In this document: piece after piece, positions 15,101 through 22,630 of the stretch | Position numbering within the stretch: position 1 is the stretch's first letter | Layout: every line of letters starts with the position of its first letter | IMG/VR virus record: IMGVR_UViG_3300028840_000875 | Location: 1-23,880 of that record | DNA length: 23,880 nucleotides | From: a virus | Strand: one strand, 5' to 3' | The notes under the pieces: model-generated | What the model was told of the DNA's origin: nothing | Database searches by the model: none | Seen by the model: only the letters and a program-made list of their open reading frames with translations | Translations under genes and position numbers: made by a program

Positions 15101-16247
15101 TTCCATAAACGGGGGTAGTTACAGCATATCATCAGGGACAACACAAGTCAAGAGATTTCCTTCTCGTGTTTTAATTAGCTATCCAAACTATCCTGATATA
15201 ATGGACAATCCCTACACATCCGTAGAACAGCTATCTGATAGTGTTGTAGATGTTAATGCAGAGGATGGTCAAGAGATTACAGGCGTTATTCCTCTCTTTG
15301 GTGAATCAGCATTCGGAGCAGCCCAAACCAGTTCACAGCTGATTGTGTTCAAAGAACGATCTGCTTATTTACTCGATATCAACGCTAAAAGAGCTGGAGC
15401 TGCAAACATTGTAGCAAGAATAGATACACATGGAATTGGTTGCACATATCCGTTTACAATATGCAACACTAAACGTGGTGTATCATTTGTATGCGACGAA
15501 GGAATATATAAAATCAATCGCAATCTCCTTTGTGAAAAGACAGGAGAGGCTTACGATCGTGCATTTGATTCAATTGACAAAACAGGCTTATTGACAAGTC
15601 ATAACGATACTTATGGACAAAAATACATTACATCTGTCTTAGATGAAGATGGTACAGCTATGGTGTATCATTACGAGCAAGAAGGCGAGGAAATCAAATT
15701 CGGGGCATGGACTACCTATAACAACATGTTTGCTACTGGATGGGCACGACACAATGGAATTTCTTACTTTGGTACAAACCAAGGCCGTGTAATGCAATTC
15801 CTATATGCAGACGAAATTGGTAAATATGCTTATTCAGATGATACAGAACCGATTAGTTGTAGTGTAACATTCCGAGCACAATCCTTCGGAGATGCAGCAC
15901 GCCGTAAAATGCTAACAGGTGTAAACATTGGATTTAGAAACGAAACAGCTCAAAGCAGTACGACAGTGAGCTCTGCCACAGAACTTACAGATGCTTTCTC
16001 AGAATTAGACCAACTAACATTAAAAGGACAAAACAGAGATAGCAACTTGTACGACAGATACACTAGCGTAGTGGCTATAATTTCTTTTAAAGTGGATAAG
16101 CAAAAGTTTAATTTCATTCAAGTGAAAATAGAAAACGACGGATTACACGAACCATTGGAAATTACACAAGTAGCGTATAGAGTGGCAGGACTAAGTAGAA
16201 TGGGAATAGAGGCGGCCTCACAGACAGGGGACAATATTGGAAATTAA
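12162..16247 (+). CDS. Very large tail nozzle-like protein (tubular protein B type)
   Basis: 1361 residues. The start matches the N-terminal style of podovirus nozzle proteins: a short lead, then Phe-His-Arg-Gly-Ile-Asp...Asn-Met-Asp...Gly-Gln-Ile-Glu-Lys-Arg-Asn-Gly-Tyr, the 'own the coordinates, then Lys/Arg-Arg-x-Gly' pattern seen in T7 gp12-like and P22 gp10-like proteins. A long beta-rich middle (about 60-1000) has many Val/Thr/Ser strands. The region near 1057-1130 (Leu-Ile-Val-Phe-Lys-Glu-Arg-Ser-Ala-Tyr-Leu-Leu-Asp, then Gly-Ile-Gly-Cys and Gly-Val-Ser-Phe-Val-Cys-Asp-Glu-Gly-Ile-Tyr) is typical of the propeller part of these proteins. T7 gp12 has about 794 residues, so this one carries roughly 570 extra, probably inserted beta domains. 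It should form the distal tail tube through which DNA leaves. Confidence 0.7.
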   Translation: MAVEKSSLIENKFHRGIDAHSSEDNLANGHVADAINMDAKSAGQIEKRNGYAASYGNLPLYVQQYEAKITGSEIVLTLDSSIDLLATGAEWTPTPLLVYGTVYGTAGNLLPFSEALGIKYQWYSEDKITVTGANEITIATASTVSADLTNTNTFLWVYGINNIPSYPAVEGTRLGWVNHIDGYKTPEQLRLIAGMHGHLFYSADSVDSASIPSWSVNNTWTVFSEVDLCPSFRNSTETAGDNYYLNSLSLGGFARVESIEWVSGNTQRVTIRGTTTLGAGTPIDSTYSTLKVQKAGYTKNEGTFNVSAVNLAAGVLTIDITNPNVDSADWNESDSSAQAGSFTRLIPTTSSSPYSYEAGDKLQGGDIPEDVNLEMVGDLGSPVNVIVDNVTEAFTLSASSKAYTLSENDVLTVLFTQNIVVGDTVSVGSSGRLFKVTAMDTGRNEVTLDSDVEVLSDTDSVTVVGRWLPIPSPENYTKPFSTSSESAQEIIRSVVASDCMFLTSGEDAIIKYDGVQQYKAGLPDWQPHAFISVEPDSSGIFIPISTKSVTVTGTSGNSYVTFGTAADAYSFAVGDIVTLAGNSGTFTITDLQVISSTYYAYFNTTLNANVSSGAMTEATQAVYRYYYRLNAIDNQGNIVASAVAHSEDLTVELTESSFVHHRILQPPVDNSYDYAKWTVDVYRTKTNGTTFYQVTKIPLEADASVVYIDFTDNQADDVIGSLDPVSSALKGEELGVSWKSPQIAKYHTALGNSLIQANITTKATANIVYDSSVISSGFLDLSLTLGTSPSDLQVKSEDVSTPISISNITYAAGTLTITSAAHGIADQDFTSVIYLVYLGKNTATTAPDMRYAGWYRVTARNSTTEIEVECPFTPASGAFSAANDVDTLVVGEDRVLPVIGNISTTDYDKFVQTKDMTGGLLSYQAMFARSAARALNWASASGYFPEFEGLVAKAGNLYSPAEIIIETESEIAIAVGSNSASINGGSYSISSGTTQVKRFPSRVLISYPNYPDIMDNPYTSVEQLSDSVVDVNAEDGQEITGVIPLFGESAFGAAQTSSQLIVFKERSAYLLDINAKRAGAANIVARIDTHGIGCTYPFTICNTKRGVSFVCDEGIYKINRNLLCEKTGEAYDRAFDSIDKTGLLTSHNDTYGQKYITSVLDEDGTAMVYHYEQEGEEIKFGAWTTYNNMFATGWARHNGISYFGTNQGRVMQFLYADEIGKYAYSDDTEPISCSVTFRAQSFGDAARRKMLTGVNIGFRNETAQSSTTVSSATELTDAFSELDQLTLKGQNRDSNLYDRYTSVVAIISFKVDKQKFNFIQVKIENDGLHEPLEITQVAYRVAGLSRMGIEAASQTGDNIGN

Positions 16248-16254
16248 TTCCAAT
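16236..16254 (+). other. Inverted repeat spanning the nozzle stop codon
   Basis: ATTGGAA (16236-16242) and TTCCAAT (16248-16254) are perfect seven-base arms around ATTAA, which includes the end of the stop codon at 16245-16247. Only three T residues close the right arm region, so termination would be weak. It may be an mRNA 3'-end or processing hairpin, or an operator. Confidence 0.5.
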
Positions 16255-16282
16255 TTGTGGTACAATTAGTTGGCTGTATATA
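16254..16282 (+). promoter_or_regulatory. Weak promoter-like element before the 857-residue gene
   Basis: TTGTGG (16254-16259) and TATATA (16277-16282) are 17 bases apart in the 50-base gap. The matches are three of six and four of six. The gap is the largest in the right half of the window, which is the main reason to note it. AAAAGGA (16282-16288) is the ribosome binding site of the next gene. Confidence 0.28.
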
Positions 16283-16297
16283 AAAGGACACAAACAC

Positions 16298-18871
16298 ATG
16301 GCAATACAAAAAGACTTATCAACAGACCTATCGACACCAGACTTGCCAGAAGAGCAAAAGAAGAAAATTGGCACGGCTATAACACCTCTTGGAGCTACAT
16401 TGTCTGGTGCGACGGAAGACCAAACTAAGATGATGGGCACACCTGCTGCTAAAATGGGAGCTATTAAGCGAAGCTCTACAGGACTTGCAGAAATACAACA
16501 AGCTGCTCAAGAAGGACGTGCCATAGACGAAGCCGCTGTAAAAGCGCAGCAAAAAGAACAAGACTTACTTGCTAAGGCAGGGACAGGATTTTTAGATGTA
16601 GATATGGAACGCCTAAGTGAAGTGGCTGGATATAATACAGACGTAGAAGCTAAGGCTAAACAAAATGCCCTATCAAGTATTCAAGCATCAATACAAGGAC
16701 TTGGCACTAAATTAGATATAACAGCTGAAAAAGAAAAAGAATATGGACTTACAACAGATGAAGCATCTAAGATTGAGGCGTTATTAAATAAAGGAAGAGT
16801 AACAGAAGCTATGGATATGTTTAGAACATCCACAGCAGACACAATGGACAGTAGTGGCCTGTCAGACACAGACGCTATACGTAGTTTATTTCCAGACGTG
16901 AACGAGTCTTTATTAGCTACAGTGGAGAATACTAAGTTTGGATTACCTGAAGAAATGAAAGCTTCTGACATATGGGAAACAGGTTCGGATAAAGAGACGA
17001 CAATAAAAGAGTTATTCCCCGATGTAGAACTTGACAAGATAAGTCCTGTTAAGCTCATGGACATGGTGCAAGAGAAATTAGCCTCTTACAATCAAGTGGA
17101 CAATTTAAAAGCTGTATTAGCCGACCCATTCACAGGAACCCATGAAAGACAAGCAGCTATACAAAAATTAAGAGAACTTGGAGCTACAGGTACTCGTTCC
17201 TTCGAGAATCAAATAGATCAACTTGAAGTGGATTTGATGGATGATAGAGCAACAGTGGAATACGACGGAGAAGAATACACGTATGAGGAATTGTTATCAG
17301 GAGAGAATCCTGCAATAACAGCATCTATACTATCTGCCGTTACAGATGAAAAAGAGTTTGAAAAGCTAAAAGCATCTCAGCCCGGATTGGCTGGTGCTAT
17401 AGAAAAATACAGAGATACATTCAAGACAGCCTATGACAATATGTCCCAAGCCAATAAGACAGTGTATGGGAACGTAGCACATAATAATAGCGTGATGACA
17501 ATTAAAGACAAGAGTGGTAATGAGATACGGGTAGGAGACAACGTAGCTCAAGTATTAGGAATAAATACAGCAAGTGGTTTAAAGAGGGCTGTACAACCTG
17601 ACGTAATAGAAGTGGCTGGAGAATTAGAAGACATGGGATATGACCCCACTACGTATAAGAATACATTAGAATGGCTCGCTGTCAATCAACCTGCTTTACT
17701 AAAGACACTTGAAGGAGAGACAGACTCCGTGGACGATGTATTAAATCTATTACAAGGAGATTATAGCTTCCTTCTCGAAGACCCACAAAAATACATGTCC
17801 AGTTATGAAGGTTCTAAAGCATTCAATGCTATGGTGAGCAATAATAATTGGAAAGGTGTATGGGACACTATTGGGGTGGATGATGAAGCGAAAGATGTAA
17901 TAAAATCTCTTACATCAGGCATTACAGGACTTGATTGGAAGAATAAGAGAATGAAAACAGAGAGCGTAGATATTATGGGTGTCTCTGTACCTGTCAAAGA
18001 CCTAATGACAGAGTCAGGCATACGCAATTTAATGCACAAAGTGGGTCCACAGAAATTTGCAGCAGCAGGAACAACATTACCAGCAGAGATACAAAAAGCT
18101 GTAGTGGGTAAATTGGAAGGGAAAGCAAAAGCATTTGAAGACAATCTACAAAAATTTGGAGCTAGTGTTAGGTTTGGAGAGGTAAATCCCCGTTTATTGA
18201 AGCAAGATTTTGGAAATGGTGTTAAATTATCAGATACTATGGCTTTGTTGGAAACAGCAGGAGCATCTAAGGCTATTCAGGCTGAAGGAACCAGAGTGCG
18301 AGAGGAAATAAACAAACTAAAAGCGGAATACAACCCTTCTTTCATTATTATAAATGGGGAACAGGTAGAGATTCCTAATTCTGAGATAAACAAACAAATA
18401 CAAGAAAAGATTGATGGATATAATAAATTTGTAAAGGAAGAAACAGAAAAAGCTTATGCTCCATATGCAAAGTATATAAACGAGGCAACAGAATACAGGA
18501 AGGCATACTTAGAAATTAGAGAAATAGATGCAAAGCTAAATAAAATACGTGATGATCGAAGTAAAGGAAACTACTCATCAGGAGGAAATTTTGGTGAGTT
18601 AACAAAGCGAAGACAAGAAATTGGTACACAGCTTGATAAACATAATTGGGTGATAGGAAGCAAACCAAAAGACTACGACAAGTTATTTCCGAAAGACCCC
18701 CTTGATTTTACGGATGTTATAAAGCCGAAAGCTTCCTCGTCAGGAGGAAACAGGACACTAAGTGATGAGAGGTCTTTTAATTTTTCCAGAAGAGGCGGCA
18801 GTGGTAGCCCTACAACAACAACAATACAAACTAACAGGCCAGAAAGCTCGTACAAACCAACGAAAGCATAA
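16298..18871 (+). CDS. Large internal virion / ejection-like protein, unrecognised family
   Basis: 857 residues, hydrophilic and largely helical, with no signal peptide or clear membrane segment. Residues 1-70 are low-complexity (Thr/Gly/Ala/Lys with Thr-Pro-Leu-Gly). A Leu-Phe-Pro-Asp-Val element occurs twice (about residues 195 and 245), each followed by an acidic helix, suggesting a short internal duplication. A helical Lys/Glu-rich region lies near 700-785, and the C-terminal 50 residues are Gly/Ser/Thr/Pro-rich and probably disordered. It is the first of a run of helical proteins directly after the nozzle gene, where podoviruses encode proteins packed in the head and ejected ahead of DNA (as T7 gp14-gp16). 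No lytic transglycosylase or other enzyme motif is visible. The role is inferred from position and composition. Confidence 0.6.
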   Translation: MAIQKDLSTDLSTPDLPEEQKKKIGTAITPLGATLSGATEDQTKMMGTPAAKMGAIKRSSTGLAEIQQAAQEGRAIDEAAVKAQQKEQDLLAKAGTGFLDVDMERLSEVAGYNTDVEAKAKQNALSSIQASIQGLGTKLDITAEKEKEYGLTTDEASKIEALLNKGRVTEAMDMFRTSTADTMDSSGLSDTDAIRSLFPDVNESLLATVENTKFGLPEEMKASDIWETGSDKETTIKELFPDVELDKISPVKLMDMVQEKLASYNQVDNLKAVLADPFTGTHERQAAIQKLRELGATGTRSFENQIDQLEVDLMDDRATVEYDGEEYTYEELLSGENPAITASILSAVTDEKEFEKLKASQPGLAGAIEKYRDTFKTAYDNMSQANKTVYGNVAHNNSVMTIKDKSGNEIRVGDNVAQVLGINTASGLKRAVQPDVIEVAGELEDMGYDPTTYKNTLEWLAVNQPALLKTLEGETDSVDDVLNLLQGDYSFLLEDPQKYMSSYEGSKAFNAMVSNNNWKGVWDTIGVDDEAKDVIKSLTSGITGLDWKNKRMKTESVDIMGVSVPVKDLMTESGIRNLMHKVGPQKFAAAGTTLPAEIQKAVVGKLEGKAKAFEDNLQKFGASVRFGEVNPRLLKQDFGNGVKLSDTMALLETAGASKAIQAEGTRVREEINKLKAEYNPSFIIINGEQVEIPNSEINKQIQEKIDGYNKFVKEETEKAYAPYAKYINEATEYRKAYLEIREIDAKLNKIRDDRSKGNYSSGGNFGELTKRRQEIGTQLDKHNWVIGSKPKDYDKLFPKDPLDFTDVIKPKASSSGGNRTLSDERSFNFSRRGGSGSPTTTTIQTNRPESSYKPTKA

Positions 18872-18883
18872 GAGGACGATAAC

Positions 18884-19741
18884 ATGGCAGGACTATTAAA
18901 TTCATTACAAGACACAATAGAAGCCAAGAAGCAAACCAATAAGGGAAGTCTCGAACAGCTCAAGGAATTGGCTGTAGCTAAGCTTGGTAAAGTGTATGGG
19001 CAACAAGCAAGTACAGGTACATCTGCTCAGGCTGAAAAGAGAGCACAGGTGTTGGCTAGTGCTAATTTAGACAACGTAAACAAAGCCGTCCAGAATAAAC
19101 AGCTCGACCAACAACGTAAGTTTGATGCAGCTCAACAAGAGACACGTCTTGCTGCTAAGGAAATGGATCAAAAACAAATACAATTGTATGAGAGCGTAGA
19201 GCAAATGAAATCAGAGCTTTACACACGTGCTGCTCAAAATGCCAGTAAGTTAAGTTTTAGAGAAAAAGAATCATTCCAACAACAAGCTATATTTATGGAA
19301 AAGCTCACAAACAAAAAATATCTAATGGAATTAAACAGCGTATGGACTAAGCAAAATTTACGAGATCAACAAACATTTGATATGGAATTACAACGTGCTA
19401 TATTTGCAGATGAGTTTGAGCTATTAGAAGACGATATAGAATTTAGGACGTTATTAAATGCAGATGAAAGAGCATTTAGAATAGAGGAAGCTAATATAAA
19501 TAACGCATTAGCTGAACAGCTCCTTGGTCTTGAAATGGAAGCTAACAAGTATGCAGGTATTGTGAAAGGCACTACACAAATCGCTAAATCTGGTATACAA
19601 TACTATACAAGTCAAGCAGGAACACCAGAAGGAGATGCTGTGGAAAATCCATATGGAAACTACGTACAATCTGAAAGAGATACAGGACTAACAGGAAACT
19701 ATAGCTGGGACAGCCCTGTTCCTACGTTTGGAAAGGAATAA
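18884..19741 (+). CDS. Coiled-coil internal virion-like protein, 285 residues
   Basis: Starts 12 bases after the previous stop, with GAGGA before the ATG. It is Gln/Lys/Glu/Ala-rich and almost all helix: a first region at 1-60 (Leu/Lys/Ala-rich, possibly amphipathic at the very N-terminus), then long helices at 60-230. The last 50 residues lose charge and become Gly/Tyr/Ser/Pro-rich, so probably extended. There is no membrane segment. The composition and the length of about 285 fit small ejection proteins. Its Gln-rich helical style is like that of the next gene, but I see no alignable repeat between them. I do not recognise a family. Confidence 0.55.
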   Translation: MAGLLNSLQDTIEAKKQTNKGSLEQLKELAVAKLGKVYGQQASTGTSAQAEKRAQVLASANLDNVNKAVQNKQLDQQRKFDAAQQETRLAAKEMDQKQIQLYESVEQMKSELYTRAAQNASKLSFREKESFQQQAIFMEKLTNKKYLMELNSVWTKQNLRDQQTFDMELQRAIFADEFELLEDDIEFRTLLNADERAFRIEEANINNALAEQLLGLEMEANKYAGIVKGTTQIAKSGIQYYTSQAGTPEGDAVENPYGNYVQSERDTGLTGNYSWDSPVPTFGKE

Positions 19742-19744
19742 CAC

Positions 19745-20551
19745 ATGGCCATCAATCCTACATTATTACAACCACCTGCGGATGACGAACAATCGGCTAC
19801 AATTCAATCAACAATTGGTGGAATGCAGCCGGGAGCTTTCAACACAGGACAATTACAACAAGCAGCAGGTAAATTAGCTGAGCAACAATCTGCTAAAACA
19901 ACACAAACACTTGCACAACAAGGGGAAGAAGATTTACAGCAGCAAGCTCGTTCGTATGAAATACGTCAACAAGAAGCTGGAATGAATCTTAAAGAAAGGC
20001 AATTACGCTTAAACGAAGTGAAATTTAAAAATGACCAAGAGCTTAGGAAGCTAGAAGGCGTAATTAATTCAGAAGCATTCAGCAGAGAAATGAAAATTAA
20101 TTATGACAATTTAGGAAGAGCTGCATTGAACGAAAAACAATTGTTGGATGTAGCCATACTTCAAGCAAGAAGTGAGCAAGACTTAGTGCAGTTTAAAATT
20201 AAGGCTGAAGCTATGCACAAACGTAGGTTGCAAATTTTACAACAATCGTATAAAGTGTTAGTGCAACAGACGAAACAGAATTTTGAATCTAGTGAACAGG
20301 AAAAAGACCAAGCTATGAAAGCAGAACTAGCAAGAATTAAGGCAGCTTATGATAAGAAAGTGGCTGAAGCTAAAGCTAAATCTTCTAAACTCGGCTCTAT
20401 AATATCAGGTGTCTTCACTGTAGGCGGGGCCATTATTGGTGGTATTTATTCCTTTGGTGCGGGTGCTCCTGCTGGAGCCGCAGCAGGGGGAATGATAGGA
20501 AGTCAAGTAGGTGGATTAGTGAGTTCAGCAGCACAAGACGAAGGGATATAA
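19745..20551 (+). CDS. Internal virion-like protein with glycine-rich hydrophobic C-terminus
   Basis: 268 residues. It begins three bases after the previous stop, and its site (AAGGA) is inside the end of that gene, so translation is coupled. Residues 1-75 are Gln-rich, and 75-210 are long charged helices. From about 216 to 263 the chain changes sharply to Gly/Ala/Ile with small residues spaced in a glycine-zipper-like way (Gly-Gly-Ala-Ile-Ile-Gly-Gly, then Ala-Gly-Ala-Ala-Ala-Gly-Gly-Met-Ile-Gly). This looks able to enter or span a membrane. T7 gp14, the small ejection protein, inserts in the outer membrane, and this gene is the best local candidate for a comparable role. The family is not recognised. 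Confidence 0.58.
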   Translation: MAINPTLLQPPADDEQSATIQSTIGGMQPGAFNTGQLQQAAGKLAEQQSAKTTQTLAQQGEEDLQQQARSYEIRQQEAGMNLKERQLRLNEVKFKNDQELRKLEGVINSEAFSREMKINYDNLGRAALNEKQLLDVAILQARSEQDLVQFKIKAEAMHKRRLQILQQSYKVLVQQTKQNFESSEQEKDQAMKAELARIKAAYDKKVAEAKAKSSKLGSIISGVFTVGGAIIGGIYSFGAGAPAGAAAGGMIGSQVGGLVSSAAQDEGI

Positions 20552-20555
20552 TAAA

Positions 20556-22613
20556 ATGGCATTTACTAAAGAGTATTTAGAGCGAAAACGAAAGAGTGAC
20601 GAGCAGATACGAAAAGGAAGAGAAGAGGCTAAACGTAAAGGAATTCCTTCTAAGTATGAGCGCATGTACCATCCTAACAAGGCAGAGGAACAAGCAGACG
20701 ACAACTCGCCTAGTTTTGTGGATAAAGCACTAGAGTGGATAAAAGGCAATCCAACGGACAATAGTTTTCTTGGAAGTACCTCAGACGAATTAGTAGCGTC
20801 AGAGGCAGCTAAAAAAGAAGAGATACAGGAAGCAAAAGCTTTACAAACAGGAGACGATACTGTCACAGAAAAACGTGCTCCTGTGTTGGAAGATGTAACT
20901 GCCCCTTGGGAGGTTCCAGAAGAAGAACCAGCACTAGCTCCTTCTGTTGAAGAAGACAAAAGAGATGTGGAGGTTACACCTACTATCAGAAGTTTGGAAG
21001 ATGTATTCAAAGCTTCTATATCTCGTCCCGAGGCTCCAAAGCGAAGCGGAGAACTTGAGCTTGTTGATGCTGAAGGCAAGCCAGTAGTACAAAAATATGG
21101 CAATTTAGTAGAGGCAAACAAACAACTAAATAAATGGATATTTAGCCAAGTAGGTGCTATTGATAAAAAAGAACAAGCAGGAATAAATAGCGCTGTAGCA
21201 AGACTAGATAATAAGTTTGCAGCATACAAACAAAAAATAGCAAGCTTGACAGGACAAGCTGATAGAGAGAGCAAAAATCTCGCTATGGGTATGCTATTAG
21301 AAGGTATTGTAGATGGACTTGGAATGATTGCTGTTGCTGCTACAACAAAAGGACGAGCAGAGTATTCCAAAGGTAAGGGTGTAAATTGGGACATGTTGAA
21401 TGCTCAAATTGATAAACGTATGAAAAATCAAATGGCTGTTCTTGATGCTCAATTCAACTTCGACCAAAATGTAGTTAAAGATGAGATATTACAAGCTAAA
21501 TACAACGCCAAGGCTGAACGAGACAGAGTGGCAATGATGGCAGGTGGAGCACAAAGACAGATAAGTACACAAGAGAGAGATATAGCAGATAAGGAAGCTA
21601 AGTTACAAAAATATAAAGAGATGTGGTTTGGTGTGCAAAAAGAAGACCAACTACGCAAGGAGGCAGCGGCTAAGGAAAATAGAGCATTCGAGCTTCAGGA
21701 GAAAGAGCAACGGCTTAAATACGCTGATAAAGAAGAAGAAAGAAAAGCTAAAGCACAAAGACAACAATTGGCTATTGATGCAAAATCCCTTGAAGGTACA
21801 AAAAACAGAGCGTTGAAAGAGCGTATGCAACGCACTGCACAAGCGTTCGAAGCTGTACAAAGTGAACTAAATAGAATGAACAAAATAGACTTGACCACTA
21901 TGAATATTGAAAGTAGACGAGAATTCCAACAAGAGCGTATGAAATTTGAAGCTGAACAAAACAGATTAGAGAGAGAGTTGAGAACGGACATGCTTGCTGC
22001 TAGATTAGAAAACAGTAGAGTGCTGCGGCGATTATCTATTAAGCAAAAAGAATTTGACAGAGCAGCTAAAACAATGTCCGAGGATAAAAGGATAGCTGCA
22101 CAAAAAGAACTAAAACAACTAGAAGCAGAGGCCCAAAAAGAAATAATGAGAGAAGAAAAACGTCTAAATAACATGTATGGAAACGCCTCTACAAGCACAC
22201 AATTAGCTAGTCAGAAATTTGGCTATAAAATGGGTCAAGATAGAGAAAAGAAGCAAGGAGAGCGGCTAGGGCTAGGAAGCCTTCTGGTTGAAATAGGCTC
22301 CAATCCTGATGCATCATCTAAGCAAGTATCACTACCAGCAGGAAGGCAGATTGAAAAATTCCCTAATGCACTTAATGCTCTACCAGCAGATATTCGGACA
22401 GCTATATCAGAGGCTATAGGATTATTAAAATCATCTGAAGGTACATCATTCATGGGCAAGATATTTAACAGTGGTGATAGAGAAAAGGCACAGAAAGCAG
22501 TGAAAGAAATAGGAGAGGCTATATCCTCCGGCAAACCTATCATCTCAGGAAAAAACGCTGGTAAGGACAGGAAGAAGTATAGAGACGCAGGATATGTTAT
22601 AATTAATATTTAA
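20556..22613 (+). CDS. Long coiled-coil internal virion-like protein, 685 residues
   Basis: Begins four bases after the previous stop. The N-terminus is strongly basic (Lys/Arg-rich, 1-50), followed by an acidic, Pro-rich linker (about 80-140). Residues 244-265 form one hydrophobic helix (Met-Gly-Met-Leu-Leu-Glu-Gly-Ile-Val...) long enough to cross a membrane, although it contains Glu and Asp. From about 280 to 545 comes an unbroken Lys/Glu/Arg/Gln-rich coiled coil, one of the longest helical stretches in the window. The C-terminal 140 residues look like a small globular helical domain ending in Ile-Ile-Asn-Ile. The place after the two smaller helical proteins fits an ejection-protein role like T7 gp15. 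No enzyme motif is visible. I do not recognise a family. Confidence 0.55.
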   Translation: MAFTKEYLERKRKSDEQIRKGREEAKRKGIPSKYERMYHPNKAEEQADDNSPSFVDKALEWIKGNPTDNSFLGSTSDELVASEAAKKEEIQEAKALQTGDDTVTEKRAPVLEDVTAPWEVPEEEPALAPSVEEDKRDVEVTPTIRSLEDVFKASISRPEAPKRSGELELVDAEGKPVVQKYGNLVEANKQLNKWIFSQVGAIDKKEQAGINSAVARLDNKFAAYKQKIASLTGQADRESKNLAMGMLLEGIVDGLGMIAVAATTKGRAEYSKGKGVNWDMLNAQIDKRMKNQMAVLDAQFNFDQNVVKDEILQAKYNAKAERDRVAMMAGGAQRQISTQERDIADKEAKLQKYKEMWFGVQKEDQLRKEAAAKENRAFELQEKEQRLKYADKEEERKAKAQRQQLAIDAKSLEGTKNRALKERMQRTAQAFEAVQSELNRMNKIDLTTMNIESRREFQQERMKFEAEQNRLERELRTDMLAARLENSRVLRRLSIKQKEFDRAAKTMSEDKRIAAQKELKQLEAEAQKEIMREEKRLNNMYGNASTSTQLASQKFGYKMGQDREKKQGERLGLGSLLVEIGSNPDASSKQVSLPAGRQIEKFPNALNALPADIRTAISEAIGLLKSSEGTSFMGKIFNSGDREKAQKAVKEIGEAISSGKPIISGKNAGKDRKKYRDAGYVIINI

Positions 22614-22630
22614 TCTGGAGCCTATTGACA

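Noticed and set aside
18884-20551. The 285- and 268-residue proteins as tandem paralogues
   Set aside because: They share Gln/Lys/Glu-rich helical composition and some similar short strings, but I could not align a longer segment, so composition alone explains the likeness.
20525-21394. A 289-residue open frame on the - strand, plus other long - strand frames (for example 10853-11359 and 21695-22198)
   Set aside because: They lie wholly inside convincing + strand genes rich in Lys/Glu/Ala codons, whose complements avoid stops. Their products are Ser/Leu-rich with no family character and no binding site context.
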